A stretch of 64,000 bases of DNA from Pueribacillus sp041725775 (GCF_041725775.1 NZ_JBEUEL010000008.1:1-64000); one strand, 5' to 3'. Positions 45,244 to 54,066 are shown, numbered from the stretch's first letter. The notes: generated by a model from the letters alone, not told the origin. A program made the numbers and translations.

Positions 45244-45810
45244 CTATTTTATAACCGTAAACCCAATTTCACCATTGATAGTGTAATGTTTATTTTTGTC
45301 AGAAAAATCAGCAAATCCGTGAATGATATATTCTCCATCAGGCAGACCTTTCTTTTTTACTGTTTTGAAAAACTTGACGCTCGCTTTATCGTCTTCAAAA
45401 ACATGTCCTTTTGTTACAGTATATTTTTTAATTAAAGGTACATCTTTTTTTAACTTGCTCGTTACACCGATGTCACGGATGAGTGTTTCGATTTTTACGT
45501 TACGGGTTCGTTCTTCAAGGGCGAAGGTTAGCGGAGTTTCTGCATGAAAAATTTCAATCGTTTCTTCATCTCCGACATATGTTAGCTCAGCAATAATCGA
45601 CGTGTCTTCATATTCATCGTACATCCCTTTTTCCGTATAAAGCTTGTAGATGAAGTCACCCTCCTTTCGTTCAACTTCAGGCGGTGGAAGTGCAGTCGAT
45701 TGCACAATCGACGGTGGATGATCGTTTCTCTTCGGGTCACCTCCTGTTGGTCCACAAGCTGTAATGAGTATCGTAAATAAAATTAAAAAACTTGCTATAT
45801 ATTTGCTCAT
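45244..45810 (-). CDS. Lipoprotein of unknown function
   Basis: A 188-residue lipoprotein. The signal SFLILFTILITAC ends in a lipobox with Cys19, followed by a short Pro/Asn linker. The mature part is rich in alternating hydrophobic and charged residues and ends in HYTINGEIGFTVIK, suggesting an all-beta domain such as an Ig-like fold; this is inference. I do not recognise a named family. ATG 45810 follows GAGGTG and is preferred to an upstream in-frame start. A broken copy of the gene lies directly downstream. Confidence 0.7.
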   Translation of the reverse strand: MSKYIASFLILFTILITACGPTGGDPKRNDHPPSIVQSTALPPPEVERKEGDFIYKLYTEKGMYDEYEDTSIIAELTYVGDEETIEIFHAETPLTFALEERTRNVKIETLIRDIGVTSKLKKDVPLIKKYTVTKGHVFEDDKASVKFFKTVKKKGLPDGEYIIHGFADFSDKNKHYTINGEIGFTVIK

Positions 45811-46070
45811 AAGATTCACCTCAATGATAGAACTGACAGAATCTAAAAAAAGTTTCAATACTTAACATTCTTATATTTGATAACCTATAATATAAAAAAG
45901 TTTGGTTATGTTACAATTAGAGCCAATATGAAAATATGACAGATTACTAGCAAAACCCGTACATTCATACAGATTTCATTAAAAAGATTCGCATTTAGCT
46001 TGAAAACCAACGAGAAATCGATTATTGTTGAAACATAGATCATTCGGAAGGGAATTGGAAGGAGTTTATG

Positions 46071-47312
46071 ATGAAACATTTACACCATGCAGATAAACAA
46101 GTATATGATGCGATTCAACAAGAGCTTGGTAGACAGCGTGACAAGATTGAATTAATTGCTTCGGAAAACTTTGTTAGTGAAGCAGTGATGGAAGCACAAG
46201 GATCGGTATTGACGAACAAGTATGCAGAAGGTTATCCTGGGCGTCGTTATTACGGGGGTTGTGAATATGTTGATATTGCCGAAGATTTAGCACGTGATCG
46301 TGCGAAAGAAATTTTCGGTGCGGAGCATGTAAACGTACAGCCACACTCAGGGGCGCAAGCGAATATGGGCGTTTATTTTACAGTGTTAGAGCCAGGTGAC
46401 ACAGTACTCGGCATGAATCTAGCACACGGTGGACACCTTACACACGGTAGCCCAGTGAATTTTAGTGGAGTTCTCTACAATTTCGTAGAGTATGGTGTTG
46501 ATAAAGAAACCGAATATATTGATTATGAGGACGTTCGTCAAAAAGCACAAGAACATAAACCGAAATTAATCGTCGTTGGGGCAAGTGCGTATCCAAGAAC
46601 GATCGATTTTGTGAAGTTCCGTGAAATTGCAGATGAGGTTGGAGCCTACTTAATGGTTGATATGGCCCATATTGCAGGTCTTGTAGCAGCTGGTTTTCAT
46701 CAAAATCCCGTTCCATATGCTGAATTTGTTACGACGACAACACATAAAACGTTGCGGGGGCCGCGCGGTGGCATGATCCTTTGCAAAGAACAATTTGCGA
46801 AACAAATTGACAAATCGATTTTCCCAGGTATTCAAGGTGGTCCATTAATGCACGTTATTGCGGCAAAAGCCGTTGCGCTCGGCGAAGCACTACAGCCTGA
46901 ATTTAAACAATACGCAGAGAACATTATTGCGAACGCAAAACGTCTCGGCGAAGCACTGACAGCGGAAGGGATTTCTCTCGTATCAGGTGGAACAGATAAC
47001 CATTTGCTACTCGTTAACTTAACGAGTCTTGGCATTACAGGAAAAGTGGCTGAAGAAGCATTAGATGAGATTGGAATTACGGTGAATAAAAACGCTGTAC
47101 CTTTCGATAAAGAAAGCCCATTTGTCACAAGTGGAATTCGCATTGGGACAGCAGCAGTGACGACACGTGGATTTGGTCTTGAAGAAATGGATGAAATTGC
47201 AAAAATTATTGGTCTCGTCTTAAAAAATTTAAACGACGACTCAAAAATTAATGAAGCGAAAGAACGTGTAAAGGCACTTACAGCTCGCTTTCCTATGTAT
47301 ACAAACTTATAA
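46071..47312 (+). CDS. glyA: Serine hydroxymethyltransferase
   Basis: A 413-residue PLP enzyme that makes glycine and methylene-tetrahydrofolate from serine. PLP is bound by Lys226 in TTTTHKTLRGPRGG; other signatures are ELIASENF, YAEGYPGRRYYGG and DMAHIAGLVAAG. Two adjacent ATG codons (46068 and 46071) are possible; the second has better spacing from GGAAGGAG. A very strong terminator follows, which was used as the landing site of a group IIC intron. Confidence 0.96.
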   Translation: MKHLHHADKQVYDAIQQELGRQRDKIELIASENFVSEAVMEAQGSVLTNKYAEGYPGRRYYGGCEYVDIAEDLARDRAKEIFGAEHVNVQPHSGAQANMGVYFTVLEPGDTVLGMNLAHGGHLTHGSPVNFSGVLYNFVEYGVDKETEYIDYEDVRQKAQEHKPKLIVVGASAYPRTIDFVKFREIADEVGAYLMVDMAHIAGLVAAGFHQNPVPYAEFVTTTTHKTLRGPRGGMILCKEQFAKQIDKSIFPGIQGGPLMHVIAAKAVALGEALQPEFKQYAENIIANAKRLGEALTAEGISLVSGGTDNHLLLVNLTSLGITGKVAEEALDEIGITVNKNAVPFDKESPFVTSGIRIGTAAVTTRGFGLEEMDEIAKIIGLVLKNLNDDSKINEAKERVKALTARFPMYTNL

Positions 47313-47318
47313 TTTTTT

Positions 47319-47353
47319 AAGGACATCTTGACTGTGTCAAGATGTCCTTTTTT
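47319..47353 (+). terminator. Terminator of glyA (group IIC intron target)
   Basis: AAGGACATCTTGAC and GTCAAGATGTCCTT form a perfect 14-bp stem with a 3-base loop, followed by TTTT. The intron starts three bases after the T-run. Confidence 0.92.
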
Positions 47354-47356
47354 GGT

Positions 47357-48725
47357 GTGCGAGGCATGCACATATTCTATAAGGTTAAAGTCCTGAGCCG
47401 TGAAGGCAGTAGTAGCGATTAGCTTAAGACAAGGGTGTCTACCGTGAGGTGGAATCTGAAGGAAGTCATGGAGTAGACCAGATGCCAGTAGAATCCCTAC
47501 GAGCGCACTTTGTCGAGCATTGGCATAACTTAAAGGAACTAATCCTTCTGGTACTTACTTTCGGAGTCCAGTACGTCGCGTCGAAATCCCGAAGCCAAAC
47601 GGTGGAATTAGGAAGCCAGGTATCCCCACCGTGATAGACCGTTTTCTTCAACAAGCTATTGCACAAGTGTTAACACAAATATATGACCCGTCATTTTCGC
47701 ATCAAAGCTATGGTTTCCGTCCGAGCAAACGTGGACACGATGCCGTTAGAACAAGCAAGGAACTACATCAAAGAGGGTAAACGTTGGGTTGTAGACATTA
47801 ATTTAGAGAAATTCTTCGATAAAGTGAACCATGATAGACTGATGCAGAAATTGAGTGAAAGAATTACAGACCGACGAGTTTTACAACTTATTCGTCGATA
47901 CCTGCAAGCAGGAGTTATGGAACGTGGACTTGTACAGCCAAATACAGAAGGGACACCACAAGGTGGACCACTTAGTCCGCTCTTATCCAATATTGTATTG
48001 GATGAACTCGACAAAGAGTTAGAAACAAGGGGGCTTAGTTTCGTTCGCTATGCGGATGACTGTAACATTTACGTACGCTCTAAACGAGCGGGATTAAGAA
48101 TGATGAAAAAGATCACGAAATTTGTTGAAGAAAAACTCAAACTTAAAGTGAATCAACAGAAAATTGGAGTAGACCGCCCATGGAAGCGAAAATTCCTTGG
48201 ATTTTCGTTTACATCGGAAAAACAATCTCCGAAAATTCGTATCCACAAAGAAAGCATTAAGCGTTTTAAACAAAGAGTCCGTGAGCTAACATCAAGAAAA
48301 CATTCCATAGATATGGAACGTCGAATCGAACGACTGAACCGTTACCTAGTGGGATGGTTAGGATATTACCAATTAGCCGAAACATTAACAATATTTAGAG
48401 ATATGGATAGTTGGATAAGACGGAGATTACGAATGATTCGGTGGAAAGAATGGAAGAGAACGAAAAAAACGCAAACATGATGAAGTTAGGTATAGACAAG
48501 TGGAAAGCGTGGGAATGGACAAATAGCCGAAACTTTCTGGAGAATCTCTAACAGTCCTGTTCTCCATAGAACACTTGGCAATAAATATTGACAGAGTCTA
48601 GGTTTGAAAAGTTTTTTAAACAGATACGAAACGATGCGTTGGACTTAAATGGAACCGCCGTATACCGAACGGTACGTACTGATGGTGTGAGAGGACGGGA
48701 GTTAATCACTCCCTCCTACTCGATT
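47357..48725 (+). mobile_element. Degenerate, internally deleted group IIC intron
   Basis: The element begins GTGCGAG at 47357, directly behind the glyA terminator hairpin, and ends CTACTCGATT at 48725 like the first intron copy. Insertion after a terminator stem is the hallmark of class IIC. The RNA 5' region is cut short: only about 100 bases precede the reverse transcriptase coding part, and the junction GGAATCTGAAGGAAGTCATGG appears to join domain I to the middle of the protein. Domains V and VI remain at about 48652-48725. With the RT broken, it cannot move on its own. Confidence 0.85.
47461..48648 (+). pseudogene. ltrA: Broken group II intron reverse transcriptase/maturase
   Basis: Reading across frames gives GSHGVDQMPVESLRAHFVEH, then after a one-base shift near 47548 RSPVRRVEIPKPNGGIR and FSHQSYGFRPSKRGHDAVR, then after a compensating shift near 47746 QARNYIKEGKRWVVDI and the intact catalytic core with FVRYADDCNIYV (47.75-48.46 kb). 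A further shift after WKRTKK, another near 48526 and an in-frame TGA in KY(W) break the tail, which still ends RYETMRWT at the TAA 48646-48648. The N-terminus is deleted. Confidence 0.85.
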
Positions 48726-48825
48726 AAGTTTTTATGCAAACTAAACGTTTGTCATGTTTTTGTCACAAAAGTCAAATGGAATGGATGGTGTCCGTTTCTA
48801 AAGAAAGATATGAGCAGAACTTGGG

Positions 48826-48854
48826 TTGAATTGTTCGCAGTTTTTCTGTATATT
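48826..48854 (+). promoter_or_regulatory. Promoter of upp
   Basis: TTGAAT (48826-48831) and TATATT (48849-48854) are 17 bases apart, 77 bases before the upp start and outside the intron. Confidence 0.55.
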
Positions 48855-48930
48855 TGTCAAGAAAGTAAAGTACTTGTGAGACTAGAAAAATACAACATGA
48901 ACAATGGCAACGTTAAAGGGGGCAGTCGCA

Positions 48931-49560
48931 GTGGGAAAGGTAAACGTACTTGAACATCCACTCATCCAGCACAAACTTACATACATACGAGATGTTAAAA
49001 CAGGCTCGAAAGAATTAAGAGAACTAGTGAACGAGGTCGCAATGTTAATGGCTTTTGAAATTACGAGACATTTACCGGTGAGGGAAGTTTCCGTTCAAAC
49101 TCCTGTTCGTGAAGCGAAATCCTATGTACTTGCTGGTAAAAAACTCGGGCTTGTTCCAATTTTACGAGCAGGTCTCGGGATGGTAGATGGTGTATTACGA
49201 TTGATTCCGGCAGCAAAAGTAGGTCATGTCGGATTTTATCGCGACCCCGACACATTGCAACCTGTTGAATATTATGTGAAACTGCCGTCCGATGTCCATG
49301 AACGAGAATTTATCGTCATCGATCCGATGCTAGCGACAGGAGGTTCTGCTGCTGCTGCCATTGATGCATTAAAGACACGAGGAGCAAGAAACATTAAGCT
49401 GATGTGTCTCGTCGCTGCTCCAGAAGGAGTGGAAAAAATAACAAAAGAACATCCAGACGTTGATATTTATTTAGCTGCACTTGACGATTCATTAAACGAT
49501 AAGGGGTATATCGTTCCAGGTCTTGGTGATGCAGGAGATCGACTGTTTGGGACGAAATAG
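48931..49560 (+). CDS. upp: Uracil phosphoribosyltransferase
   Basis: A 209-residue salvage enzyme that forms UMP from uracil and PRPP. The PRPP loop is FIVIDPMLATGGSA, and the uracil site is GYIVPGLGDAGDRLFG at the C-terminus. GTG 48931 is preferred to ATG 48904: it follows AAAGGGGG, gives the usual start GKVNVLEHPLIQHKL and the family length. It lies between glyA and the atp operon as in B. subtilis. Confidence 0.95.
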   Translation: MGKVNVLEHPLIQHKLTYIRDVKTGSKELRELVNEVAMLMAFEITRHLPVREVSVQTPVREAKSYVLAGKKLGLVPILRAGLGMVDGVLRLIPAAKVGHVGFYRDPDTLQPVEYYVKLPSDVHEREFIVIDPMLATGGSAAAAIDALKTRGARNIKLMCLVAAPEGVEKITKEHPDVDIYLAALDDSLNDKGYIVPGLGDAGDRLFGTK

Positions 49561-49621
49561 TAAAAGTGTGGCTAAATTGTCACAACCTGCAGAAAGCAAG
49601 AAATATTCTCAAAAACGTTCG

Positions 49622-49650
49622 TTGACATGCATTATACCCTATTGTATTCT
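49622..49650 (+). promoter_or_regulatory. Promoter of the atp operon
   Basis: TTGACA (49622-49627) and TATTCT (49645-49650) are 17 bases apart, about 110 bases before atpI. Confidence 0.75.
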
Positions 49651-49768
49651 ATCTAAGGATACATATAATGGCTAACATTATAATTATTATGAAATTGCAG
49701 TTGGGATACCCCGCTTATGCATGCATTCCTTATTTGTAAGAAAAGAAATCGGCAACAGGAGAGAAGCA

Positions 49769-50125
49769 ATGCTTCAAAAAAATCTAGTCCGTCGTTACTT
49801 GTCATATGCCGCTTACCTATTAGCATTTTTTGTTTTAGGCTGGGGTTTCACCTCATATCAAGATGTTTTTCTTGGTCTTATTTTAGGAACAATTATTAGC
49901 TTTATAAATATTCTTTTTTTATCTTATCGAGTTAAAAAAGCTAGTGATGCGGCAGTCGAAGGAAGAAAAGTTCGCTCAGTAGGGATGATGCAACGGTTTG
50001 CTTTAGCGGGATTAGCCGTGTTTATCGTATTTCAATTTCCAGACGTATTTCATTTGTTTAGTATGATAATCGGTCTTATGACTGGTTACATTATTATTTT
50101 TATAGATTCAATTTTGAACTCATAA
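49769..50125 (+). CDS. atpI: ATP synthase subunit I
   Basis: A 118-residue membrane protein with four helices, the AtpI protein that heads many atp operons and helps c-ring assembly or Mg2+ supply. ATG 49769 follows AGGAGAG and gives the start LQKNLVRRYLSYAAYLL. An upstream in-frame ATG is less likely. The helix with GLILGTIISFINILFLSYRVKKA is typical. Confidence 0.85.
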   Translation: MLQKNLVRRYLSYAAYLLAFFVLGWGFTSYQDVFLGLILGTIISFINILFLSYRVKKASDAAVEGRKVRSVGMMQRFALAGLAVFIVFQFPDVFHLFSMIIGLMTGYIIIFIDSILNS

Positions 50126-50157
50126 CAGTCTTCGGTTGGAAGTGAGGTGAATAGATT

Positions 50158-50871
50158 TTGGAATACAACAATCCAGAAGTAGAACTGTTTGGTCTAGTTT
50201 TTAATCTTTCGACGATACTTATGTCGACAATTGCTGCTGTTATCGTTTTTATTATCGCGATAGTCGCAACGAGAAACTTACAACTTAAACCGACTGGTAT
50301 GCAAAACTTTATTGAGTGGGTTTTCGACTTTGTAAAAGGTATGATTAATAGTACGATGGACTGGAAGACAGGTGGACGCTTCTTAACGCTTGGCGTTACA
50401 CTACTTATGTATATTTTCATTGCAAACGCACTCGGATTACCATTTTCAATCGTACTTGGAGATAATGAATTATGGTGGACAACTCCGACAGCCGATCCAA
50501 CATTGACGTTAACAATGGCCACGTTAATTGTTGTTCTGTCGCATTATTATGGAGTGAAAATGAAAGGTCTAACAGGGTATGGTAAAACATTCATAACGCC
50601 AGTATGGTGGATGTTTCCATTGAAAATTATTGAAGAGTTTGCAAACACACTTACGCTTGGTCTTCGTCTTTATGGGAACATGTTTGCTGGCGGTGTATTG
50701 ATGGGACTTCTAGCTACGATGATGACAAGCAGCTTTTTTGGTGCAATTGGAGGAGCAATTCCGATGCTTGCATGGCAAGGGTTTAGTTTATTTATCGGTG
50801 CAATCCAAGCGTTTATTTTTACAATGTTAACAATGGTTTATTTAGCTAATAAAGTGGCTGATGACCATTAA
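50158..50871 (+). CDS. atpB: ATP synthase subunit a
   Basis: A 237-residue membrane subunit that forms the proton half-channels next to the c-ring. The essential arginine is Arg170 in LGLRLYGNMFAGGVLMG, and the last helix has IQAFIFTMLTMVYLANK. Usual Bacillus subunits read FAGEVLLG; here the Glu nine residues after the Arg is Gly179 (codon GGT). The alkaliphile-specific Lys at position 178 is also absent (Gly178). The start is TTG 50158 after GAGGTGA. Confidence 0.93.
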   Translation: MEYNNPEVELFGLVFNLSTILMSTIAAVIVFIIAIVATRNLQLKPTGMQNFIEWVFDFVKGMINSTMDWKTGGRFLTLGVTLLMYIFIANALGLPFSIVLGDNELWWTTPTADPTLTLTMATLIVVLSHYYGVKMKGLTGYGKTFITPVWWMFPLKIIEEFANTLTLGLRLYGNMFAGGVLMGLLATMMTSSFFGAIGGAIPMLAWQGFSLFIGAIQAFIFTMLTMVYLANKVADDH

Positions 50872-50926
50872 TTATAAATGAAAAAACTATTTTATTTTTT
50901 GTACAAATAAAAGGAGGACATTTAGA

Positions 50927-51139
50927 ATGGGAGCATTAGCAGCTGCACTTGCAGTAGGATTAGCGGCAATTGGTGCCGGCTTAGGTAACGGAATTATTGT
51001 TGGTCGTACAGTAGAAGGAATTGCACGTCAGCCAGAACTACGTGGGACACTTCAAACGACAATGTTTATCGGTATCGCACTAGTTGAGGCTATTCCAATT
51101 ATCGCTGTTGTTATTGCATTTATGGTTATGGGTAGTTAA
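50927..51139 (+). CDS. atpE: ATP synthase subunit c
   Basis: A 70-residue hairpin of two membrane helices that forms the rotor ring. The proton carrier is Glu54 in IALVEAIPIIA. Helix 1 has the normal GxGxGxG motif (Gly16, 18, 20, 22), not the AxAxAxA of some alkaliphiles. The loop RQPELRG contacts the central stalk. The start ATG follows AAAGGAGG. Confidence 0.96.
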   Translation: MGALAAALAVGLAAIGAGLGNGIIVGRTVEGIARQPELRGTLQTTMFIGIALVEAIPIIAVVIAFMVMGS

Positions 51140-51172
51140 CAACCACATAGCTTTAGCTAGTCGTGTTTCATA

Positions 51173-51216
51173 ATGGCGAAGTCTGTTCTAGAAGAAATGG
51201 GACCTTCGCCATTCGT
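51173..51216 (+). promoter_or_regulatory. Hairpin in the atpE-atpF spacer
   Basis: AATGGCGAAG (about 51173-51182) and CTTCGCCATT (about 51205-51214) form a 10-bp stem with no T-run. It lies just behind atpE, whose product is needed in excess, so a role in segmental mRNA stability is plausible. Confidence 0.5.
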
Positions 51217-51361
51217 GTTGTCTAGCTTCTACGGCTCGCTTTGCCACAAATTGTGATGAGTATATGGCAATAAGAGCCTCTACAAACTTTGCAGCAACGA
51301 TAAGAAGTTTCAAAAGTAGGTTCCGTACTCGAAAGAGTATTACAATATTTAGGATGACTTG
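51188..51361 (-). CDS. Candidate antisense small ORF between atpE and atpF
   Basis: A 57-codon frame lies on the minus strand in the long atpE-atpF spacer. ATG 51361 follows AAAAGG by five bases. The peptide has a hydrophobic middle (LLLKLLIVAAKFVEALIAIY) and a basic end. No family is recognised and no promoter is clear, so this may be chance. Confidence 0.2.
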   Translation of the reverse strand, partial: QVILNIVILFRVRNLLLKLLIVAAKFVEALIAIYSSQFVAKRAVEARQHEWRRSHFF

Positions 51362-51406
51362 CATCTTAACCTTTTCGTTACGTAGACTTCGAAGGGAGTG
51401 AAAAAA

Positions 51407-51913
51407 GTGGAATTTTTGACAATTGGCGCAGTCGTCGATGGCGGCACAATTATAGCTCAATTGCTTATTTTCCTCATTTTACTTGCATTGTTACGCGCGT
51501 ACGCATGGAAACCATTAATGGGCATCATGAAGCAGCGCGAAGAACATATTTCATCGGAAATCGAAACAGCAGAAAAAAATCGCGCGGAAGCAGAGCGGTT
51601 TTTAGCTGAACAACAAAGTGAATTAAAGAAAACGCGTGAAGAAGCACAAACGATGATTGAAAATGCAAAACAACTTGGTGAAAACCAAGGTAAAGAAATT
51701 ATTGCGAATGCGAAAAATGAAGCTGAACGTATTAAGAAAGAAGCGGTGGCTGAAATCGAACGTGAGAAAGAAGCAGCGATCAATTCCCTTAAAGAACAGG
51801 TGGCTTCACTTTCAGTTATGATCGCATCAAAAGTTATTGAAAAAGAACTTGATGAAAAAGCTCAAGCGCAGTTAATCGATGAATACCTTAAAGAGGTAGG
51901 CGAAGAACGATGA
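51407..51913 (+). CDS. atpF: ATP synthase subunit b
   Basis: A 168-residue stator subunit with one membrane helix (about 12-32, LIFLILLALLRAYAW) and a long right-handed coiled coil rich in Glu, Lys and Ala. GTG 51407 follows GGGAGTG by six bases and is preferred to GTG 51398, which is part of that site. The stop overlaps the atpH start by ATGA. Confidence 0.93.
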   Translation: MEFLTIGAVVDGGTIIAQLLIFLILLALLRAYAWKPLMGIMKQREEHISSEIETAEKNRAEAERFLAEQQSELKKTREEAQTMIENAKQLGENQGKEIIANAKNEAERIKKEAVAEIEREKEAAINSLKEQVASLSVMIASKVIEKELDEKAQAQLIDEYLKEVGEER

Positions 51914-52461
51914 GCATGGGAAATGAACTCGTAGCGAAACGTTACGCTGTTGCCTTATTTGAGTTAGTGAAAGAAAAAGGAGCTTTATCTCAAGCTGAAA
52001 AAGAAGCTGAACTTATTCAAACGCTTTTTAACAATGAGGAGCTTAATCATTTTTTTTCACATCCGAAAATTACAACAGAACAAAAAAAATCGTTACTTGT
52101 TGATTTTGTAAAAGATAAAATTTCAAATGAAGTATTGAACACACTCTTTTTAATGCTTGACCGTAAGCGAGGCGATAGCATCGCTGAAATGGCGAAACAA
52201 CTTTCATTGCTTGCGATGGAAGAGCGAAATGTAGCAGAAGCGGTTGTATACTCCGTTACGCCGCTCAACGAAGAACAGCAACAAACAATTTCAAAAATAA
52301 TCGCTGAAAAAGTTGGGAAAGAAAGCTTGCGTATGCAAAACATTGTTCATCCTGATTTGCTTGGCGGATTAAGAATACGAGTTGGTAATCAAATTTTTGA
52401 CGGCAGTGTAAGTGGTAAACTAGAAAGTTTAAAGCGCCAAATCACTGCGACAAACGTGTAA
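51910..52461 (+). CDS. atpH: ATP synthase subunit delta
   Basis: A 183-residue subunit that joins the b stalk to the F1 head. Typical parts are VAKRYAVALFELV at the start, IVHPDLLGGLRIRVGNQIFDGSVSGKL near the end and the helical middle LNTLFLMLDRKR. It is coupled to atpF by an ATGA overlap. After it comes an 86-base gap that contains a small leader frame before atpA. Confidence 0.93.
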   Translation: MSMGNELVAKRYAVALFELVKEKGALSQAEKEAELIQTLFNNEELNHFFSHPKITTEQKKSLLVDFVKDKISNEVLNTLFLMLDRKRGDSIAEMAKQLSLLAMEERNVAEAVVYSVTPLNEEQQQTISKIIAEKVGKESLRMQNIVHPDLLGGLRIRVGNQIFDGSVSGKLESLKRQITATNV

Positions 52462-52491
52462 TAGTGTGAATTCAAAAGGAGTCCTTATTGA

Positions 52492-52551
52492 ATGTCTATT
52501 ACCCGAAATCGTATCGTACCACACTATGATGATAGGGGTGAATTTTCATGA
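52492..52551 (+). CDS. Candidate 19-codon leader peptide overlapping atpA
   Basis: After atpH there is AAAGGAG, ten bases and ATG 52492, which opens a frame MSITRNRIVPHYDDRGEFS. Its TGA stop (52549-52551) overlaps the atpA start codon as ATGA. The atpA ribosome binding site (GGGGTGA) lies inside this frame. The arrangement is that of translational coupling. Whether the peptide is made or conserved is unknown. Confidence 0.4.
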   Translation: MSITRNRIVPHYDDRGEFS

Positions 52552-54062
52552 GCATCAATGCTGAAGAAATTAGTTCGCTTATAAAAAAGCAAATTGAAAA
52601 TTATGAAAGTGAAATCGAAGTAAGCGAAGTCGGTACAGTTATCGAAGTGGGTGACGGTATCGCTCGTGTACATGGTCTTGACAACGTCATGGCAGGAGAG
52701 CTCGTTGAATTTTCAAACGGTGTCATGGGCATGTCCCAAAACTTAGAGGAAAATAACGTTGGGATTATTATTCTCGGACCGTATACAGACATCCGTGAAG
52801 GTGACGAAGTAAAACGGACAGGGCGGATTATGGAAGTTCCTGTCGGTGAAGAATTACTCGGTCGAGTCGTAAACTCATTAGGCCAACCGATTGACGGTCA
52901 AGGTCCAATTGAAACAACTAAAACCCGTCCAATTGAGAGCCCAGCACCAGGAGTAATGGATCGGAAGTCCGTTCATGAACCTCTCCAAACAGGTCAGAAA
53001 GCGATCGACGCGCTTATTCCAATTGGACGTGGACAACGTGAGCTTATTATTGGAGACAGACAAACAGGGAAAACTTCGATTGCCATTGATACGATCATCA
53101 ATCAAAAAGATGAAGATATGATTTGTATTTATGTTGCAATCGGACAAAAAGAATCAACCGTTCGTGGCGTCGTAGAAACGTTTCGCCAACACGGTGCACT
53201 TGACTATACAATTGTCGTCTCAGCGACAGCTTCACAGCCAGCACCACTATTGTTCCTTGCACCTTATGCAGGTGTAACAATGGGTGAAGAATTTATGTAT
53301 AACGGAAAGCACGTACTTGTCGTCTATGATGACTTATCGAAACAAGCAGCTGCCTACCGTGAGCTATCTTTATTGCTTCGTCGTCCTCCAGGCCGTGAAG
53401 CGTACCCTGGTGACGTTTTCTACTTGCATTCACGTTTGCTAGAGCGTTCCGCTAAGCTAAGTGATGCACTTGGTGGCGGCTCATTAACAGCCCTTCCATT
53501 TATTGAAACACAAGCAGGAGACGTTTCAGCATATATTCCGACGAACGTAATCTCAATTACAGACGGACAAATTTTCTTACAATCTGACTTATTCTTCTCG
53601 GGTGTGCGTCCAGCTGTAGACGCAGGTTTATCTGTATCACGTGTCGGTGGATCAGCACAAATTAGTGCGATGAAAAAAGTTGCTGGTACACTTCGACTTG
53701 ACTTAGCGTCTTACCGTGAACTCGAGGCGTTCGCTCAATTCGGTTCAGACCTTGACAAAGCAACACAAGCTCGCTTAAATCGTGGTGAACGTACAGTTGA
53801 AGTTTTAAAGCAAGGATTGCATAAACCGTTAGCGGTTGAGAAGCAAGTTGCGATTTTATATGCGTTAACACGTGGATTCCTTGACGATATTCCAGTAGAA
53901 GATATCTCGCGTTTTGAAGAAGATTACTACACGTGGCTCGAACATAATCGGAAAGAAATTCTCGACACGATTCGTGAAACGGGTAAGTTACCAGATGAGG
54001 AAAAGTTTAACGAAGCAATTACAGACTTTAAGAAAACATTCGTAACAAGTAATAAAAAATAA
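52548..54062 (+). CDS. atpA: ATP synthase subunit alpha
   Basis: A 504-residue F1 subunit with the Walker A motif GDRQTGKT (about 169-176), the LLRRPPGREAYPGDVFYLHSRL region and DAGLSVSRVGGSAQ. It carries the non-catalytic nucleotide sites and the arginine finger. The ATG overlaps the stop of a short upstream frame. A 185-base gap separates it from atpG, instead of the short gap usual in Bacillus. Confidence 0.97.
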   Translation: MSINAEEISSLIKKQIENYESEIEVSEVGTVIEVGDGIARVHGLDNVMAGELVEFSNGVMGMSQNLEENNVGIIILGPYTDIREGDEVKRTGRIMEVPVGEELLGRVVNSLGQPIDGQGPIETTKTRPIESPAPGVMDRKSVHEPLQTGQKAIDALIPIGRGQRELIIGDRQTGKTSIAIDTIINQKDEDMICIYVAIGQKESTVRGVVETFRQHGALDYTIVVSATASQPAPLLFLAPYAGVTMGEEFMYNGKHVLVVYDDLSKQAAAYRELSLLLRRPPGREAYPGDVFYLHSRLLERSAKLSDALGGGSLTALPFIETQAGDVSAYIPTNVISITDGQIFLQSDLFFSGVRPAVDAGLSVSRVGGSAQISAMKKVAGTLRLDLASYRELEAFAQFGSDLDKATQARLNRGERTVEVLKQGLHKPLAVEKQVAILYALTRGFLDDIPVEDISRFEEDYYTWLEHNRKEILDTIRETGKLPDEEKFNEAITDFKKTFVTSNKK

Positions 54063-54066
54063 ACAT

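Noticed and set aside
47449..47634. Separate small gene between glyA and the RT frame
   Set aside because: It is the first part of the broken intron RT, read past a frameshift.
50927..51139. Alkaliphile-type c subunit
   Set aside because: Helix 1 has GxGxGxG, not AxAxAxA, and no Pro follows the proton-binding Glu, so no alkaliphile adaptation is visible.
51173..51260. Plus-strand 27-codon frame in the atpE-atpF spacer
   Set aside because: It has no ribosome binding site and is explained by the hairpin sequence there.
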